The notes under the pieces: generated by a model
The model's database searches: none
What the model was told of the DNA's origin: nothing
The model's input: only the letters and a program-made list of their open reading frames with translations
Shown: in pieces, positions 31,300 to 39,924 of the stretch
Position numbering within the stretch: the first letter of the stretch is position 1
How the letters are laid out: the number at the start of each line of letters is the position of its first letter
Program-made: the position numbers and the translations under genes
Assembly: GCF_009982895.1 (NCBI RefSeq)
Contig: NZ_WXZL01000001.1
Coordinates: forward strand, 124,001 to 188,000
From: Deinococcus alpinitundrae
Lineage (GTDB): Bacteria; Deinococcota; Deinococci; Deinococcales; Deinococcaceae
DNA length: 64,000 nucleotides
Reading direction: 5' to 3'

Positions 31300-32460
31300 A
31301 TGTTCAGATTGGCGGCGGCCTTGATCTTCGGCGCGGCGCTGACCGTGCCGGTTTGGTGCTCGCCCGCGCAGGCCGCCCTGCCCACCCCCGCGCCCCAGTG
31401 CGGCGGTCAGGCGGGGTTGCCCAGTTGGTTCACGCCGGGCGTCTACAGCGGCACGCTCGGCGCTCAGCGCGTCACCTTGCAACTCGAAACACCTGATACC
31501 GATGACGATGTGGTGGGGGCATATTTTTACGCCTCTCGCCAGATCGACCTGACCCTGCGCGGCAGCCACACAGGCGGCGCGCTGGTGCTGGCCGAGGAGA
31601 TCTGGGGCGGCCCGGAGAAGGGGCTGCAAACCACCGGCTGCCTGATCCTCACCCGGGGTACGGGGCCGCGACTCACGGGAGAATGGAAGACGCCACAGGG
31701 CAAAGCAACACCCGCCAAACGCCTGACCGTCAGCCTCACACCGCTGAAGGTGCAGACGCTGCCGCTCAAGCTGCTGGGCACACCGAGCCTGCGTCAGTTG
31801 CGCGCGGAGCAGCCGCTGACGTTTCTCAAGCTCAACACGGCTTGGACTAAGGTGGCCGGTGGCCTGCGCGAGCCGCTGACCGGCGTGGTCTACCCGCGCG
31901 TGGCCGGAGAAACGGCGGCCCTCGGCGGCGCGCTGCAAGACCGGCAACTGCTGGCCGCCGCCGCTACCCTGGATTGCCAGACGCAGCTTGGCAACAGCGC
32001 TTCCGCCGAGAATGAGGGCTTCACGCTCGACGCCGTCGTGACCCGCCTGACGCCTAAACTCGTGAGTCTGCACGAGAGCGCCAGTTTCTACTGCGGCGGC
32101 GCACACCCCGATAGCTTCGACACTGGCCTGATTTTCGACCGGCGCAGCGGCAAGACCCTGACGCTCACGGCGCTGTGGCCCGGCCTGAGCGCGGTCCAGC
32201 AGCTCAGGCGCTACCTCGCCGGGTATCCCAGAACGCCGGGAGACGACGAGTGCCTGGACGCCATCAAGACAGGTGCGCCCAGCGCCGCCGACGGCCCCAC
32301 CTTCACCGGCTGGCTGACTCCCCAGGGGCTGACGCTCGTGCCGACCTTCTTGCCGCATGTGACCGCCGCCTGCGCCGACCCGGTGACGCTGACATACGCG
32401 CAGCTGCGCGGCCTGGCCGATGCCCGCGGGGCTTACTTCGCCGACCTGTTCCCCCGCTGA
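31300..32460 (+). CDS. Secreted DUF3298-like protein
   Basis: The 386-aa product has a signal peptide (MFRLAAALIFGAALTVPVWCSPAQA). The C-terminal half carries a region resembling the DUF4163/DUF3298 pair of PdaC/RsiV proteins, with the characteristic ASFYCGGAHPDSFDTGLIF (about 262-280) and DRRSGKTLTL. In RsiV this region binds lysozyme; here the ligand is unknown. Several Cys suggest disulfides. TACACT (31288-31293) lies 6 nt before the ATG: leaderless. The downstream 245 bp are AT-rich and hold no gene. Confidence 0.78.
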   Translation: MFRLAAALIFGAALTVPVWCSPAQAALPTPAPQCGGQAGLPSWFTPGVYSGTLGAQRVTLQLETPDTDDDVVGAYFYASRQIDLTLRGSHTGGALVLAEEIWGGPEKGLQTTGCLILTRGTGPRLTGEWKTPQGKATPAKRLTVSLTPLKVQTLPLKLLGTPSLRQLRAEQPLTFLKLNTAWTKVAGGLREPLTGVVYPRVAGETAALGGALQDRQLLAAAATLDCQTQLGNSASAENEGFTLDAVVTRLTPKLVSLHESASFYCGGAHPDSFDTGLIFDRRSGKTLTLTALWPGLSAVQQLRRYLAGYPRTPGDDECLDAIKTGAPSAADGPTFTGWLTPQGLTLVPTFLPHVTAACADPVTLTYAQLRGLADARGAYFADLFPR

Positions 32461-32705
32461 GCCGCGTCAACAGGACCCGAGTAACTACTCAGCACGATGA
32501 ACACGGCAAAAAACCGACATGGAGTACGATTCTGTCAGAATTTTAGTACTATATTCTGTCATTAGACTCAGTTCTGCGAAATCTACTTCCAAAATTACAG
32601 CAATTTATTATCAAATTAGGGTGGTTTGCGTGCTAAGTAGTCACGGACCCGATTCTTTTAGACCCTGCTCACGCCCGGCGCATCCCGGCGGCTCAGCATG
32701 AAGGC
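32461..32705. other. AT-rich intergenic stretch
   Basis: From about 32500 to 32650 the base composition drops sharply compared with the surrounding genes (runs such as AATTTTAGTACTATATTCTG). I see no coding ORF, hairpin terminator or tRNA. It may be a remnant of foreign DNA or a promoter region. Confidence 0.45.
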
Positions 32706-33656
32706 ATGGAACAACGCACACTCGGCAAGAACGGCCCCAAAGTCTCGGCAGTGGGCCTGGGCTGCAACAATTTCGGCGCGCGTCTCGATCAGGCGGCCAC
32801 CAACGCGGTGGTCAGCGCCGCGCTCTCGCAGGGCGTCACCCTGTTCGACACCGCCGACGTCTACGGCAACCGGGGCGGCTCGGAGGAGATGCTCGGCAAA
32901 GCGCTGGGCCAGGAGCGCAGGGCCATCATCCTGGCCAGCAAGTTCGGGCACGACATGGGCGAGGCCGGGAAAGGGGCGGCCCCGACGTATATCCGCAAGG
33001 CGCTGGCCGCCAGCCTCAAGCGCCTGGGCACCGATTACCTCGACCTCTACCAGCTCCACACCCCCGACCCCGAGACGCCGCTGGCCGACACCCTCGGCAC
33101 CCTTGATGAGCTCGTCCAGGAGGGTATGGTGCGGGCGGTGGGCTGCTCGAACCTCAGCGCCGCCCAAGTGCAGGAAGCCGCCCGCCTCGCCAGGGACAAG
33201 GCGCAGACGCCGTTTATCTGTGCCCAGGACGAATATAGCTTGCTGGTCAGAGACATTGAGGCCGAACTGATTCCAGTGCTGAGCGACCTGGAGATGGGCC
33301 TACTGCCGTACTTCCCGCTGGCCAGCGGCCTGTTGAGCGGCAAGTACCAGCCGGGGCAGATCCCCGAGGGCACCCGCTTCGCCTCGTCGCCGGGCGCGCA
33401 GGACCGCTACATGACCCCGCAGAACTGGGAGAAGGTAGCCGCGCTGCGCTCGTTCGCCGAAACCCGGAACCACAGCCTGCTCGAACTGGCTTTCAGCTGG
33501 CTGGCCGCGCAGCCGGTGGTCAGCAGCGTGATCGCCGGAGCCACGCGCCCGCAGCAGATTGAACAGAATGTGGCGGCGGCTTCCTGGCAACTCAGCGCCG
33601 AGGACCTCAGTGAGATTGACAGAATCACCGGCAAGCAGACGGCGGCGACAGCCTAA
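32706..33656 (+). CDS. Aldo/keto reductase
   Basis: The 316-aa protein is an AKR of the YajO/Tas-type group using NADPH. Active-site residues are visible: FDTADVYGNRG (Asp, Tyr, about 50-60), ASKFGHD (Lys) and LYQLHTPD (His, about 117). The cofactor region SSVIAGATRPQQIEQN is near the C-terminus. The ATG at 32706 follows AAGG closely. The stop codon overlaps that of the convergent adenine deaminase gene. Confidence 0.92.
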   Translation: MEQRTLGKNGPKVSAVGLGCNNFGARLDQAATNAVVSAALSQGVTLFDTADVYGNRGGSEEMLGKALGQERRAIILASKFGHDMGEAGKGAAPTYIRKALAASLKRLGTDYLDLYQLHTPDPETPLADTLGTLDELVQEGMVRAVGCSNLSAAQVQEAARLARDKAQTPFICAQDEYSLLVRDIEAELIPVLSDLEMGLLPYFPLASGLLSGKYQPGQIPEGTRFASSPGAQDRYMTPQNWEKVAALRSFAETRNHSLLELAFSWLAAQPVVSSVIAGATRPQQIEQNVAAASWQLSAEDLSEIDRITGKQTAATA

Positions 33657-35338
33657 CCTTCCGCTTCCTCTTCGGGGAGCAGAGCCCAGGCCGGCACGTC
33701 CAGCAGCCCCGCAGGCGTCAGCTTGAGGTCGGGAATGACGCTCAGGCCCAGAAAACTGAGGGTGGTTAGTGCTTCGGGCAGTAAGCAACCGCGCCCTTGC
33801 AGGGCCGTCTGGATGCCCTGTACCCGGGCGGCCACCTCAACGGGCGGCAGATCGCTCATCAGGCCGCCGTGGGGCAGTGGCAAGCTGGCGATCACCTCGC
33901 CGCCGTCCACGACGACCACGCCGCCACCGAGCGCCTGCACTGCCAATCCTGCAGCCCGAATATCGGCGTCGCCCTGCGGCCCGGCAGCCCCGGCCACCAC
34001 CAGATGGTGGGCATCGTGGAGCACACTCAGGGCCACCGCGCCGCGCTTCAGCCCGATGCCCTGGGTCCAGGCGGCACTGATCAACCCACGCCCATAGCGG
34101 TCTGCGACGACTAGCTTGGTGTCACCGCTGCCCGGCACGGCAGCGTATGTTTCGATCTGGTCGGGCCGCACCCCGATGACCGGCCAGTGCGGCGGCACAC
34201 TCAGGTCGGCTCGTTCCAAGCCCACCACATTCACTCTCCCACCGGGCAGGTGCGGGGTCGGCGCAGGCGTGCCGAGCGCCGAGAGCGGTTGCCCTCCCAG
34301 CCAGCACTCAGCCACCTCGAAACCCGTGAGGTCTTCGAGCAGCACCAGATCGGCGCGGAAGCCGGGGCCAATGACACCCACATCAAACAGGCCCCAGTAC
34401 TCGGCGGGGTTGCAGGTGACCAGCCCCAAGGCATACAGCGGATCGAGGCCCGAGGCCACCAGATGACGGAGCTGGTGGTCGAGATGGCCGCGCTCCAGCA
34501 GCCAATCGGCCCCGATATCGTCGCTGACCAGCAGGGCGCGGCGCGGCATAGAGCGCAGCACCGGCGTGAGTGCAGCGAGATTGCGCGCCGCCGATCCCTC
34601 GCGCACCATCAGCCACAGCCCGGCACGCAGACGGTCATGGGCCTCGGCCGGGGTGGTCGCCTCGTGGTCGGAATGGATGCCCGCCGCTGCGTAGGCTTGC
34701 AGCCGCTCGCCGCTCAAGCTCGCTGCGTGGCCGTCGATGCGCTTGCCTCGCGCCGCTTCCAGGGTGGCCCAGACGGCGACGTCCTGGCCCAGGACGCCGG
34801 GGTAATTCATCATCTCGGCCAGGCCCAGCACCCCCGGCACCGTCAGCCCGCGCCCGATGTCAGGAGGTTCCAGCCGCACGCCGCCCTGTTCGAACACGCT
34901 GGCGGGCACGCACGACGGCTGTGAGGCCCACACCCGCAGGCCACTAGCGGCTCCAGCGTCCAGCATCCAGCGCAAGCCCGCCTCGCCCAGCACGTTCACG
35001 ATCTCGTGGGCTTCGGCCACCACCCCAGTCGTGCCGCGTGGCCGCACGGCGCGCGCGAAGCTGGCCGGGGTCATCAGGCTCGACTCGATGTGAATGTGCG
35101 CGTCAATGAAACCGGGTGAGAGGTACTTGCCGCCCGCGTCGTACACCTCGGTAGCCTGGTAGCCCGGCCCCACCGCCGCGATGGAGCCGTCCGCGATGGC
35201 CACGTCGCCGCTGAGCAATTCGCGAGTCGTCACGCTGACGATCTGTGCGCCGCGAATCACCAGATCGGCAGGTTCCTGGCGCAGCGCCACCCGCACGAGG
35301 CGCTGGCGCAGGGACGTTTCAGAGGAGATTTCGGGCAT
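33653..35338 (-). CDS. ade: Adenine deaminase
   Basis: Ade hydrolyses adenine to hypoxanthine and ammonia (purine salvage). The 561-aa amidohydrolase has the metal-binding GFIDAHIHIESS (about 72-83), the AEAHEIVNV His, LVSDDIGADWLLERGHLDH and ATCNPA-like VTCNPAEYWG; a C-terminal adenine-deaminase domain follows with VLHDAHHLVV. The ATG at 35338 is 5 nt after TACATT, so the transcript is near leaderless; the longer frame to 35407 has no family support. Length agrees with the family (about 570). Confidence 0.93.
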   Translation of the reverse strand: MPEISSETSLRQRLVRVALRQEPADLVIRGAQIVSVTTRELLSGDVAIADGSIAAVGPGYQATEVYDAGGKYLSPGFIDAHIHIESSLMTPASFARAVRPRGTTGVVAEAHEIVNVLGEAGLRWMLDAGAASGLRVWASQPSCVPASVFEQGGVRLEPPDIGRGLTVPGVLGLAEMMNYPGVLGQDVAVWATLEAARGKRIDGHAASLSGERLQAYAAAGIHSDHEATTPAEAHDRLRAGLWLMVREGSAARNLAALTPVLRSMPRRALLVSDDIGADWLLERGHLDHQLRHLVASGLDPLYALGLVTCNPAEYWGLFDVGVIGPGFRADLVLLEDLTGFEVAECWLGGQPLSALGTPAPTPHLPGGRVNVVGLERADLSVPPHWPVIGVRPDQIETYAAVPGSGDTKLVVADRYGRGLISAAWTQGIGLKRGAVALSVLHDAHHLVVAGAAGPQGDADIRAAGLAVQALGGGVVVVDGGEVIASLPLPHGGLMSDLPPVEVAARVQGIQTALQGRGCLLPEALTTLSFLGLSVIPDLKLTPAGLLDVPAWALLPEEEAEG

Positions 35339-35689
35339 GCGCCAATGTAATGCACCGAGTATCAAGTTGAGGGCATTGGCCTGTGGCTTTCGCTTTTGCT
35401 CCCCCACCCTCCAGCCCTCGCCCCAGGGGGTCGGGAGAGCAAAGTCGCTTCGCTCGGCATGGAGTTTCCTGCATAGCTGGCGGCTTCCTGCACCAACACT
35501 TCAGACCGTGAAATGAGGCAATCAGGCTGTGGGCGCTGCGCCGAAGGCCTGACGGGCCTGCCAAGTCGGAAGGCAGTATTCGTGCTCCTACCCATTAGGA
35601 AACGAGTCGCGAGAGGACGTGAGCAAACGCAGCGGTTACCCATCCGTCCACTGGCTTGCGCTCATCGAGCAGCGTCAGCCCCTCCCCGC
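35339..35689. other. Gene-free stretch with a long imperfect hairpin
   Basis: About 350 bp between ade and the MFS gene. TTTGCTC (35395-35401) pairs with GAGCAAA (35437-35443), extended inward by C/G-rich near-complementary arms to form an imperfect hairpin of some 14 bp. There is no T-run and no coding ORF. It looks like an intergenic repeat element or a decayed sequence, but I cannot test for other copies. Confidence 0.4.
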
Positions 35690-36859
35690 TTACCCGAACT
35701 GCTGCTTGGGCGGCTCCGGCAACTTATAGGCCAGATACACGCTGGGCAGCAGCAGCAGCACGGCGATCAAAGCAGCGGTGCTGGGCGAGGTCGCGTCGGC
35801 CAGGAAGCCCACCAGGAAAATCAAAAGGCCCGCGAAGCCCCACGAGAAGCCCATCATGATGCTGCTGGCCACCGCCACGTGCCCCGGCGCGTATTCCTGG
35901 GCGGTGACGATGCCCACCGGCACGCTGGAGTTGACCGCCGCGCCGACCAGGAAGGTCAGCGGGTAAAACCACCACTGGCCGGGGTTCGAGTAGATCAGGG
36001 CGATAAACAGCGGCAGGGTCGCGAGAATGGCGCTCCGGAGCACCGGCACACGCCCGATCTTGTCCGAGATGCGCCCGCCCACAATGCCGCCCAGCGCTGA
36101 GGCCACTGCGAACACCGCCAGCGTGATCGCCACTTCCCGCAGGCCGTAGCCGCGCTCCACCAGAATGAACGGCAACATGGTGTTGTAGCCGATGCTGGCC
36201 AGGCTGCGCAGCACCGCCATGCTCCACAACGTCACCATCGGGCCTCTGAAGATGCCCAGGTAAGCTTTGAGGGTCAGGCGCTTGGCAGTGGGATGGTAGT
36301 CGGGCGTAATCAGGTAACTGATGGCCCCGATGACCAGCCCAATCAAGCCGAACCAGTGGAGGTGTTGAAGGCCCGCGCTGGCAAACACCGGGCCGAGCGC
36401 CATGCCCGCCGTGCCGCCCGCGCTGAACAAGCTGGCCCACAATCCGCGCTGACTGGTCGGGCTGGAGCGCGCCACGTAGGCCGCGCCAGACGGATGGAAA
36501 AATCCGCTGCCCAGGCCGGCCACCGCCACCAGTAGCAGCAGCGCCCCGAACCAGGGCACAAAACCGACCAGCGTCAGGCCCAGCCCGGTGAAGACCGGCC
36601 CGAAGGCGGCCATCAGGCGGCTGCCCAGGCGCTCGCCGATCACGCCCAAGAGGGGCTGCAACACGCTGCTGGTCAGCGAGAAGATGCTGGAAAGCAGCGT
36701 GATGGCTGCGATGCTGACGCCAAATTTGCTTTGCAGCGCCGGTCCCAGTGGGGTCAACATCGCGCCGTAGGCGTCGTTGATCAGGTGCCCCAGCGTCACC
36801 GCCGTCGCGATGGCAGCTCCACCCTGAAAAGCGCGCGTTGTCACTGTTCCTGTGCTCAT
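35690..36859 (-). CDS. MFS transporter, fosmidomycin-resistance (Fsr) type
   Basis: The 389-aa protein has twelve predicted membrane segments. It resembles the Fsr-like MFS branch: HLINDAYGAMLTPLGPAL near residue 26, the loop motif GVIGERLGSR between helices 2 and 3, GSGFFHPSGAAYVA near residue 110, and GGRISDKIGR in the second half. Substrates of the branch are drugs and small metabolites; none can be assigned. The start at 36859 (MSTGTVTTRAF) is preferred over an upstream codon at 36901 because of GAGG 8-11 nt before it. Confidence 0.87.
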   Translation of the reverse strand: MSTGTVTTRAFQGGAAIATAVTLGHLINDAYGAMLTPLGPALQSKFGVSIAAITLLSSIFSLTSSVLQPLLGVIGERLGSRLMAAFGPVFTGLGLTLVGFVPWFGALLLLVAVAGLGSGFFHPSGAAYVARSSPTSQRGLWASLFSAGGTAGMALGPVFASAGLQHLHWFGLIGLVIGAISYLITPDYHPTAKRLTLKAYLGIFRGPMVTLWSMAVLRSLASIGYNTMLPFILVERGYGLREVAITLAVFAVASALGGIVGGRISDKIGRVPVLRSAILATLPLFIALIYSNPGQWWFYPLTFLVGAAVNSSVPVGIVTAQEYAPGHVAVASSIMMGFSWGFAGLLIFLVGFLADATSPSTAALIAVLLLLPSVYLAYKLPEPPKQQFG

Positions 36860-36984
36860 TGTTTTCGCCTCTGCTGCCCGACATGGCCCGACTCGATTCA
36901 AGTCAAGCTAACACGCAGGCAGGCGGAGGCCCTAGGCACAATGCGGTATTGACAACGGCTCAGGGTACGAGGAGCGCTACCTCT

Positions 36985-37380
36985 TCAGTGCATCAGATTG
37001 GAGCCGTAAGGCATCTGTTTGGGACTGTCGCCCCACTTGTTGCGGCCCAGCTGCCTATCTGCAACATGAAAAATAAGGATCGCGATTGGCCCCACCAGCG
37101 GAATGAAAGCGAGAAAGAACCACCAGCCGCTTCGGCCCACGTCATGAAGGCGACGGAGGTTGACACCGAGCGACAGCAGAAGCATGGAAAGCGAAAACAG
37201 AGAAGTCAGGAGAGGTACTGGCGTGCCCTGACTGTTACCGGGAGTCAGAAGAAGCACGTCGATAAGCATGAACGGCAGCGAAAGGATGCAGTAAAAGAGC
37301 TGAAACATCCAGAGTTCATGGCGGCGGGCGCGACCCGTGAAGACAGCGTATTTCTTTACAGCGTTCAGAAAATCAGTCAT
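36985..37380 (-). CDS. DUF805 family membrane protein
   Basis: The 131-aa protein has the DUF805 landmarks: a first region YAVFTGRARRHELWMFQLF (Gly-Arg, Glu-x-Trp), three to four hydrophobic helices, and LRRLHDVGRSGWWFFLAFIP (Arg-Arg-Leu-His-Asp near residue 76). Its function is unknown in all bacteria. A purine-rich site (AAGGAAGG) stands directly before the ATG. The gene is of lower GC than its neighbours. Confidence 0.88.
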   Translation of the reverse strand: MTDFLNAVKKYAVFTGRARRHELWMFQLFYCILSLPFMLIDVLLLTPGNSQGTPVPLLTSLFSLSMLLLSLGVNLRRLHDVGRSGWWFFLAFIPLVGPIAILIFHVADRQLGRNKWGDSPKQMPYGSNLMH

Positions 37381-37453
37381 GACCTTCCTTCATCTCTTAA
37401 GAAAATGCTGAGATAATGGAAAACTATCTTTATCTCTCACGAAACTCTTACCC

Positions 37454-37482
37454 AAAAAAGCCGCCCCACAGCGGAGGCGGCC
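37454..37482 (-). terminator. Terminator of fba
   Basis: On the minus strand GCCGCC (37481-37476 region) pairs with GGCGGC, followed by six T (37459-37454). Confidence 0.78.
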
Positions 37483-37502
37483 TTCATGTTCGAGTACAGT
37501 CC

Positions 37503-38420
37503 TTATGCTTTGCCGACGCTGCCCAGCACCCGCATCTTGTGCTCGATGACCTGGGCCATCACGTCGCGGGCCAGGCCCAGGATCTTGCGGGGGTCGAACT
37601 CCTTGGGGTTGGCGTGCAGCACCTCACGGATGCCCACCGTGCTGGCCAGTCGCAGATCGGTGTCCACGTTCACCTTGGCGATACCGTGCTGGCAGGCCTG
37701 ACGCAGATCGTCGTCGTCAATGCCCGCCGCCTCGCCGATCTCGCCGCCCGCGTCGCGAAAGCGCTTCACGATCTCGGCAGGCACACCGCTCGAACCGTGC
37801 GCCACCAGCGGAATCGAGGTCATCTCGCCGATCTTGGCGATGCGGGCCTGATCGATGTAGGGACGGCCTTTGCCCTTGTATGCGCCGTGCGAGGTGCCGA
37901 TGGCGATCGCCAGATAATCGGTGCCGGTCTGCTCGATAAAGCGCACCGCCTCCTCAGGATCGGTCAGGAAGGCGTCTTTCTCATCGACGATGATGTTCTC
38001 CTCAATGCCGCCCAGACGACCGATTTCGGCTTCCACACTGACGCCCAGCGCGTGCGCGGCTTCGACGACCCGGCGGGTCTCATTCACGTTCTCGTCGAAG
38101 CCGTGGTGCGAGGCGTCGATCATGACCGAGGTAAAGCCCATCCGAATGGCACTTAGGGCACTGGCGTACGAGGAGCCGTGGTCGAGGTGCAGGGCGACCG
38201 GCACAGTGGCGCGGGCGGCGATGTCCCTGACGATATTGGCCAGGTCCTGTCCACCGTACTTGATGGCCCCCTCGCTCATCTGCACGATGACCGGCGAGCG
38301 GAGTTTCTCGGCGGTGTGAATGATCGCCTGGGTGATTTCCATGTTGTTGGTGTTGAACGCGCCGACGCCGTATTTGCCTGCGCGGGCGGGAACCAGAATG
38401 TCTGAGCCGGTGACGAGCAT
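37503..38420 (-). CDS. fba: Class II fructose-1,6-bisphosphate aldolase
   Basis: Zinc-dependent aldolase of glycolysis and gluconeogenesis. The 305-aa protein has VALHLDHGSSY (His ligand, about 75-85), SVMIDASHHG, VEAEIGRLGG, AIAIGTSHGAYKG (His ligand), VAHGSSGVP (His ligand) and VNVDTDLR. AGGAGG (38433-38428) 7 nt before the ATG is one of the best Shine-Dalgarno sites here, in keeping with high expression. The longer reading to 38540 is not family-like. It diverges from the aminotransferase gene. Confidence 0.95.
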   Translation of the reverse strand: MLVTGSDILVPARAGKYGVGAFNTNNMEITQAIIHTAEKLRSPVIVQMSEGAIKYGGQDLANIVRDIAARATVPVALHLDHGSSYASALSAIRMGFTSVMIDASHHGFDENVNETRRVVEAAHALGVSVEAEIGRLGGIEENIIVDEKDAFLTDPEEAVRFIEQTGTDYLAIAIGTSHGAYKGKGRPYIDQARIAKIGEMTSIPLVAHGSSGVPAEIVKRFRDAGGEIGEAAGIDDDDLRQACQHGIAKVNVDTDLRLASTVGIREVLHANPKEFDPRKILGLARDVMAQVIEHKMRVLGSVGKA

Positions 38421-38621
38421 AGGTGTTCCTCCTGGGTGGGTAAAGCTTGGAGCGACTGCGCCCACCACCATAGCAAGCGCGGCGCGGTGGCCCGGCAAGT
38501 GACATAGGTGGCCCCGCACCGCTGCGCATCCCAGCCACATTCCGAAATAGTCGGATGAAGCGCGGGCAGCGCAGCCCAGTTTTCTTTGGCCTTCTCAGGG
38601 GGCCGGGGAGTAGCATGCAGC

Positions 38622-39857
38622 ATGACGACCACCGAGCGACCGGCCACGACGAGTTGGAACGCCGCCTACTGGAATTCGCGCCTGAGCAGCCGCGCTCAGA
38701 TCATGACCGCCAGTGCCATCCGCGAGATCCTGAAGATCACCCAGGAGCCGGACATCATCTCGTTTGCGGGCGGCCTTCCGGCCCCGGAACTCTTTCCGCT
38801 CGACGCCATGAAGCAGGCCTTTGCCACCGTGATGGAAAAGTACGGCCCCGCCGCGCTGCAGTACTCCACCACCGAGGGCCACCTGCCGCTGCGCGAGTGG
38901 ATCGGCGCGCAGATGAACATTCCGCCCCAGAACGTGCAGATCATGACCGGCAGCCAGCAGGGCCTCGACCTGCTCGGCAAGGTGCTGATCTCGGAAGGCG
39001 ACGTGGTGCTGGTCGAAAGTCCCACCTACCTGGGGGCCTTGCAGAGCTTCCAGCCGTACCTGCCGCGCTACGTGCAGGTGCCCACCGACGAGCAGGGCAT
39101 CGACGTGGACGCGCTGGAGACGCTGCTGCAAAGTACCCCGGCCAAGCTGCTCTACGCCGTGCCGAACTTCCAGAACCCCACCGGGCGCACCCTCAGCCTG
39201 GAGCGCCGCCAGCGTCTGGTCGAACTGACCGACCGATACGGCGTGATGGTCATCGAGGACGATCCCTACGGCAAGTTACGCTTTACCGGCAGCGAGTTGC
39301 CGAGCCTCTACCAGATCGCGCTGGAGCGTGCAGGCGGCGACCCCGAACAGGTCAACGTGATCTACTCGTCGAGCTTTTCCAAGACCCTGGCTCCGGGGCT
39401 GCGTGACGCCTGGGTGCAGGCCGCCATGCCGATCATCCAGAAGCTGATTCAGGCCAAGCAGGGCGCAGATCTGCACACGCCCACCCTCAACCAGATGATG
39501 ATCGCCGAACTGCTCGAAGACACCCTGCCGCGCCAGATCGAGATCGTCAAGAAAGCCTACGGCGAGCGCGCCCGTCAGATGCTCGGCCAGATCAGCCAAC
39601 ACTTCCCGAAGGGCGCACAGCACACCGTGCCGCAAGGCGGAATGTTCTTGTGGGTCACGCTGCCCGAGGGCATCAATACGGTGGAACTGCTGAGCAAAGC
39701 GGTGGCGCGCAAGGTCGCCTACGTGCCGGGCAGCCCCTTTTACGCGCTGGGCGGCGGCGAGAACACCATGCGGCTGAGTTACTCCAACGCCACGCCCGAG
39801 CAGATCGAGCGCGGCATCAAGGCGCTGGGCGAGACGTTTGCCGAAGCGCTGAGCTAA
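38622..39857 (+). CDS. PLP-dependent aminotransferase, LysN/2-aminoadipate type
   Basis: The 411-aa class I/II aminotransferase resembles Thermus LysN (2-aminoadipate aminotransferase) and related MocR-like stand-alone enzymes. It has FAGGLPAPELFPLDAM (about 48-63), YSTTEGHLPLREWI, VPNFQNPTGRTLS, EDDPYGKLRF and the PLP lysine in SSSFSKTLAPGLR. Deinococcus and Thermus make lysine by the aminoadipate route, where this enzyme acts; a broader role with branched-chain or aromatic amino acids is possible. TAGCAT (38611-38616) is 5 nt before the ATG: near leaderless. Confidence 0.86.
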   Translation: MTTTERPATTSWNAAYWNSRLSSRAQIMTASAIREILKITQEPDIISFAGGLPAPELFPLDAMKQAFATVMEKYGPAALQYSTTEGHLPLREWIGAQMNIPPQNVQIMTGSQQGLDLLGKVLISEGDVVLVESPTYLGALQSFQPYLPRYVQVPTDEQGIDVDALETLLQSTPAKLLYAVPNFQNPTGRTLSLERRQRLVELTDRYGVMVIEDDPYGKLRFTGSELPSLYQIALERAGGDPEQVNVIYSSSFSKTLAPGLRDAWVQAAMPIIQKLIQAKQGADLHTPTLNQMMIAELLEDTLPRQIEIVKKAYGERARQMLGQISQHFPKGAQHTVPQGGMFLWVTLPEGINTVELLSKAVARKVAYVPGSPFYALGGGENTMRLSYSNATPEQIERGIKALGETFAEALS

Positions 39858-39924
39858 AGCCGGGGGTTGAGCAAGCCGGGCCGGGGGCTGAAAAGTGCTC
39901 CCGGCCTGCTCGCCTCTCTGCTCT

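Noticed and set aside
32519..32701. 60-codon ORF in the AT-rich spacer
   Set aside because: Unlike the genome in codon use, with no promoter or ribosome binding site at its start.
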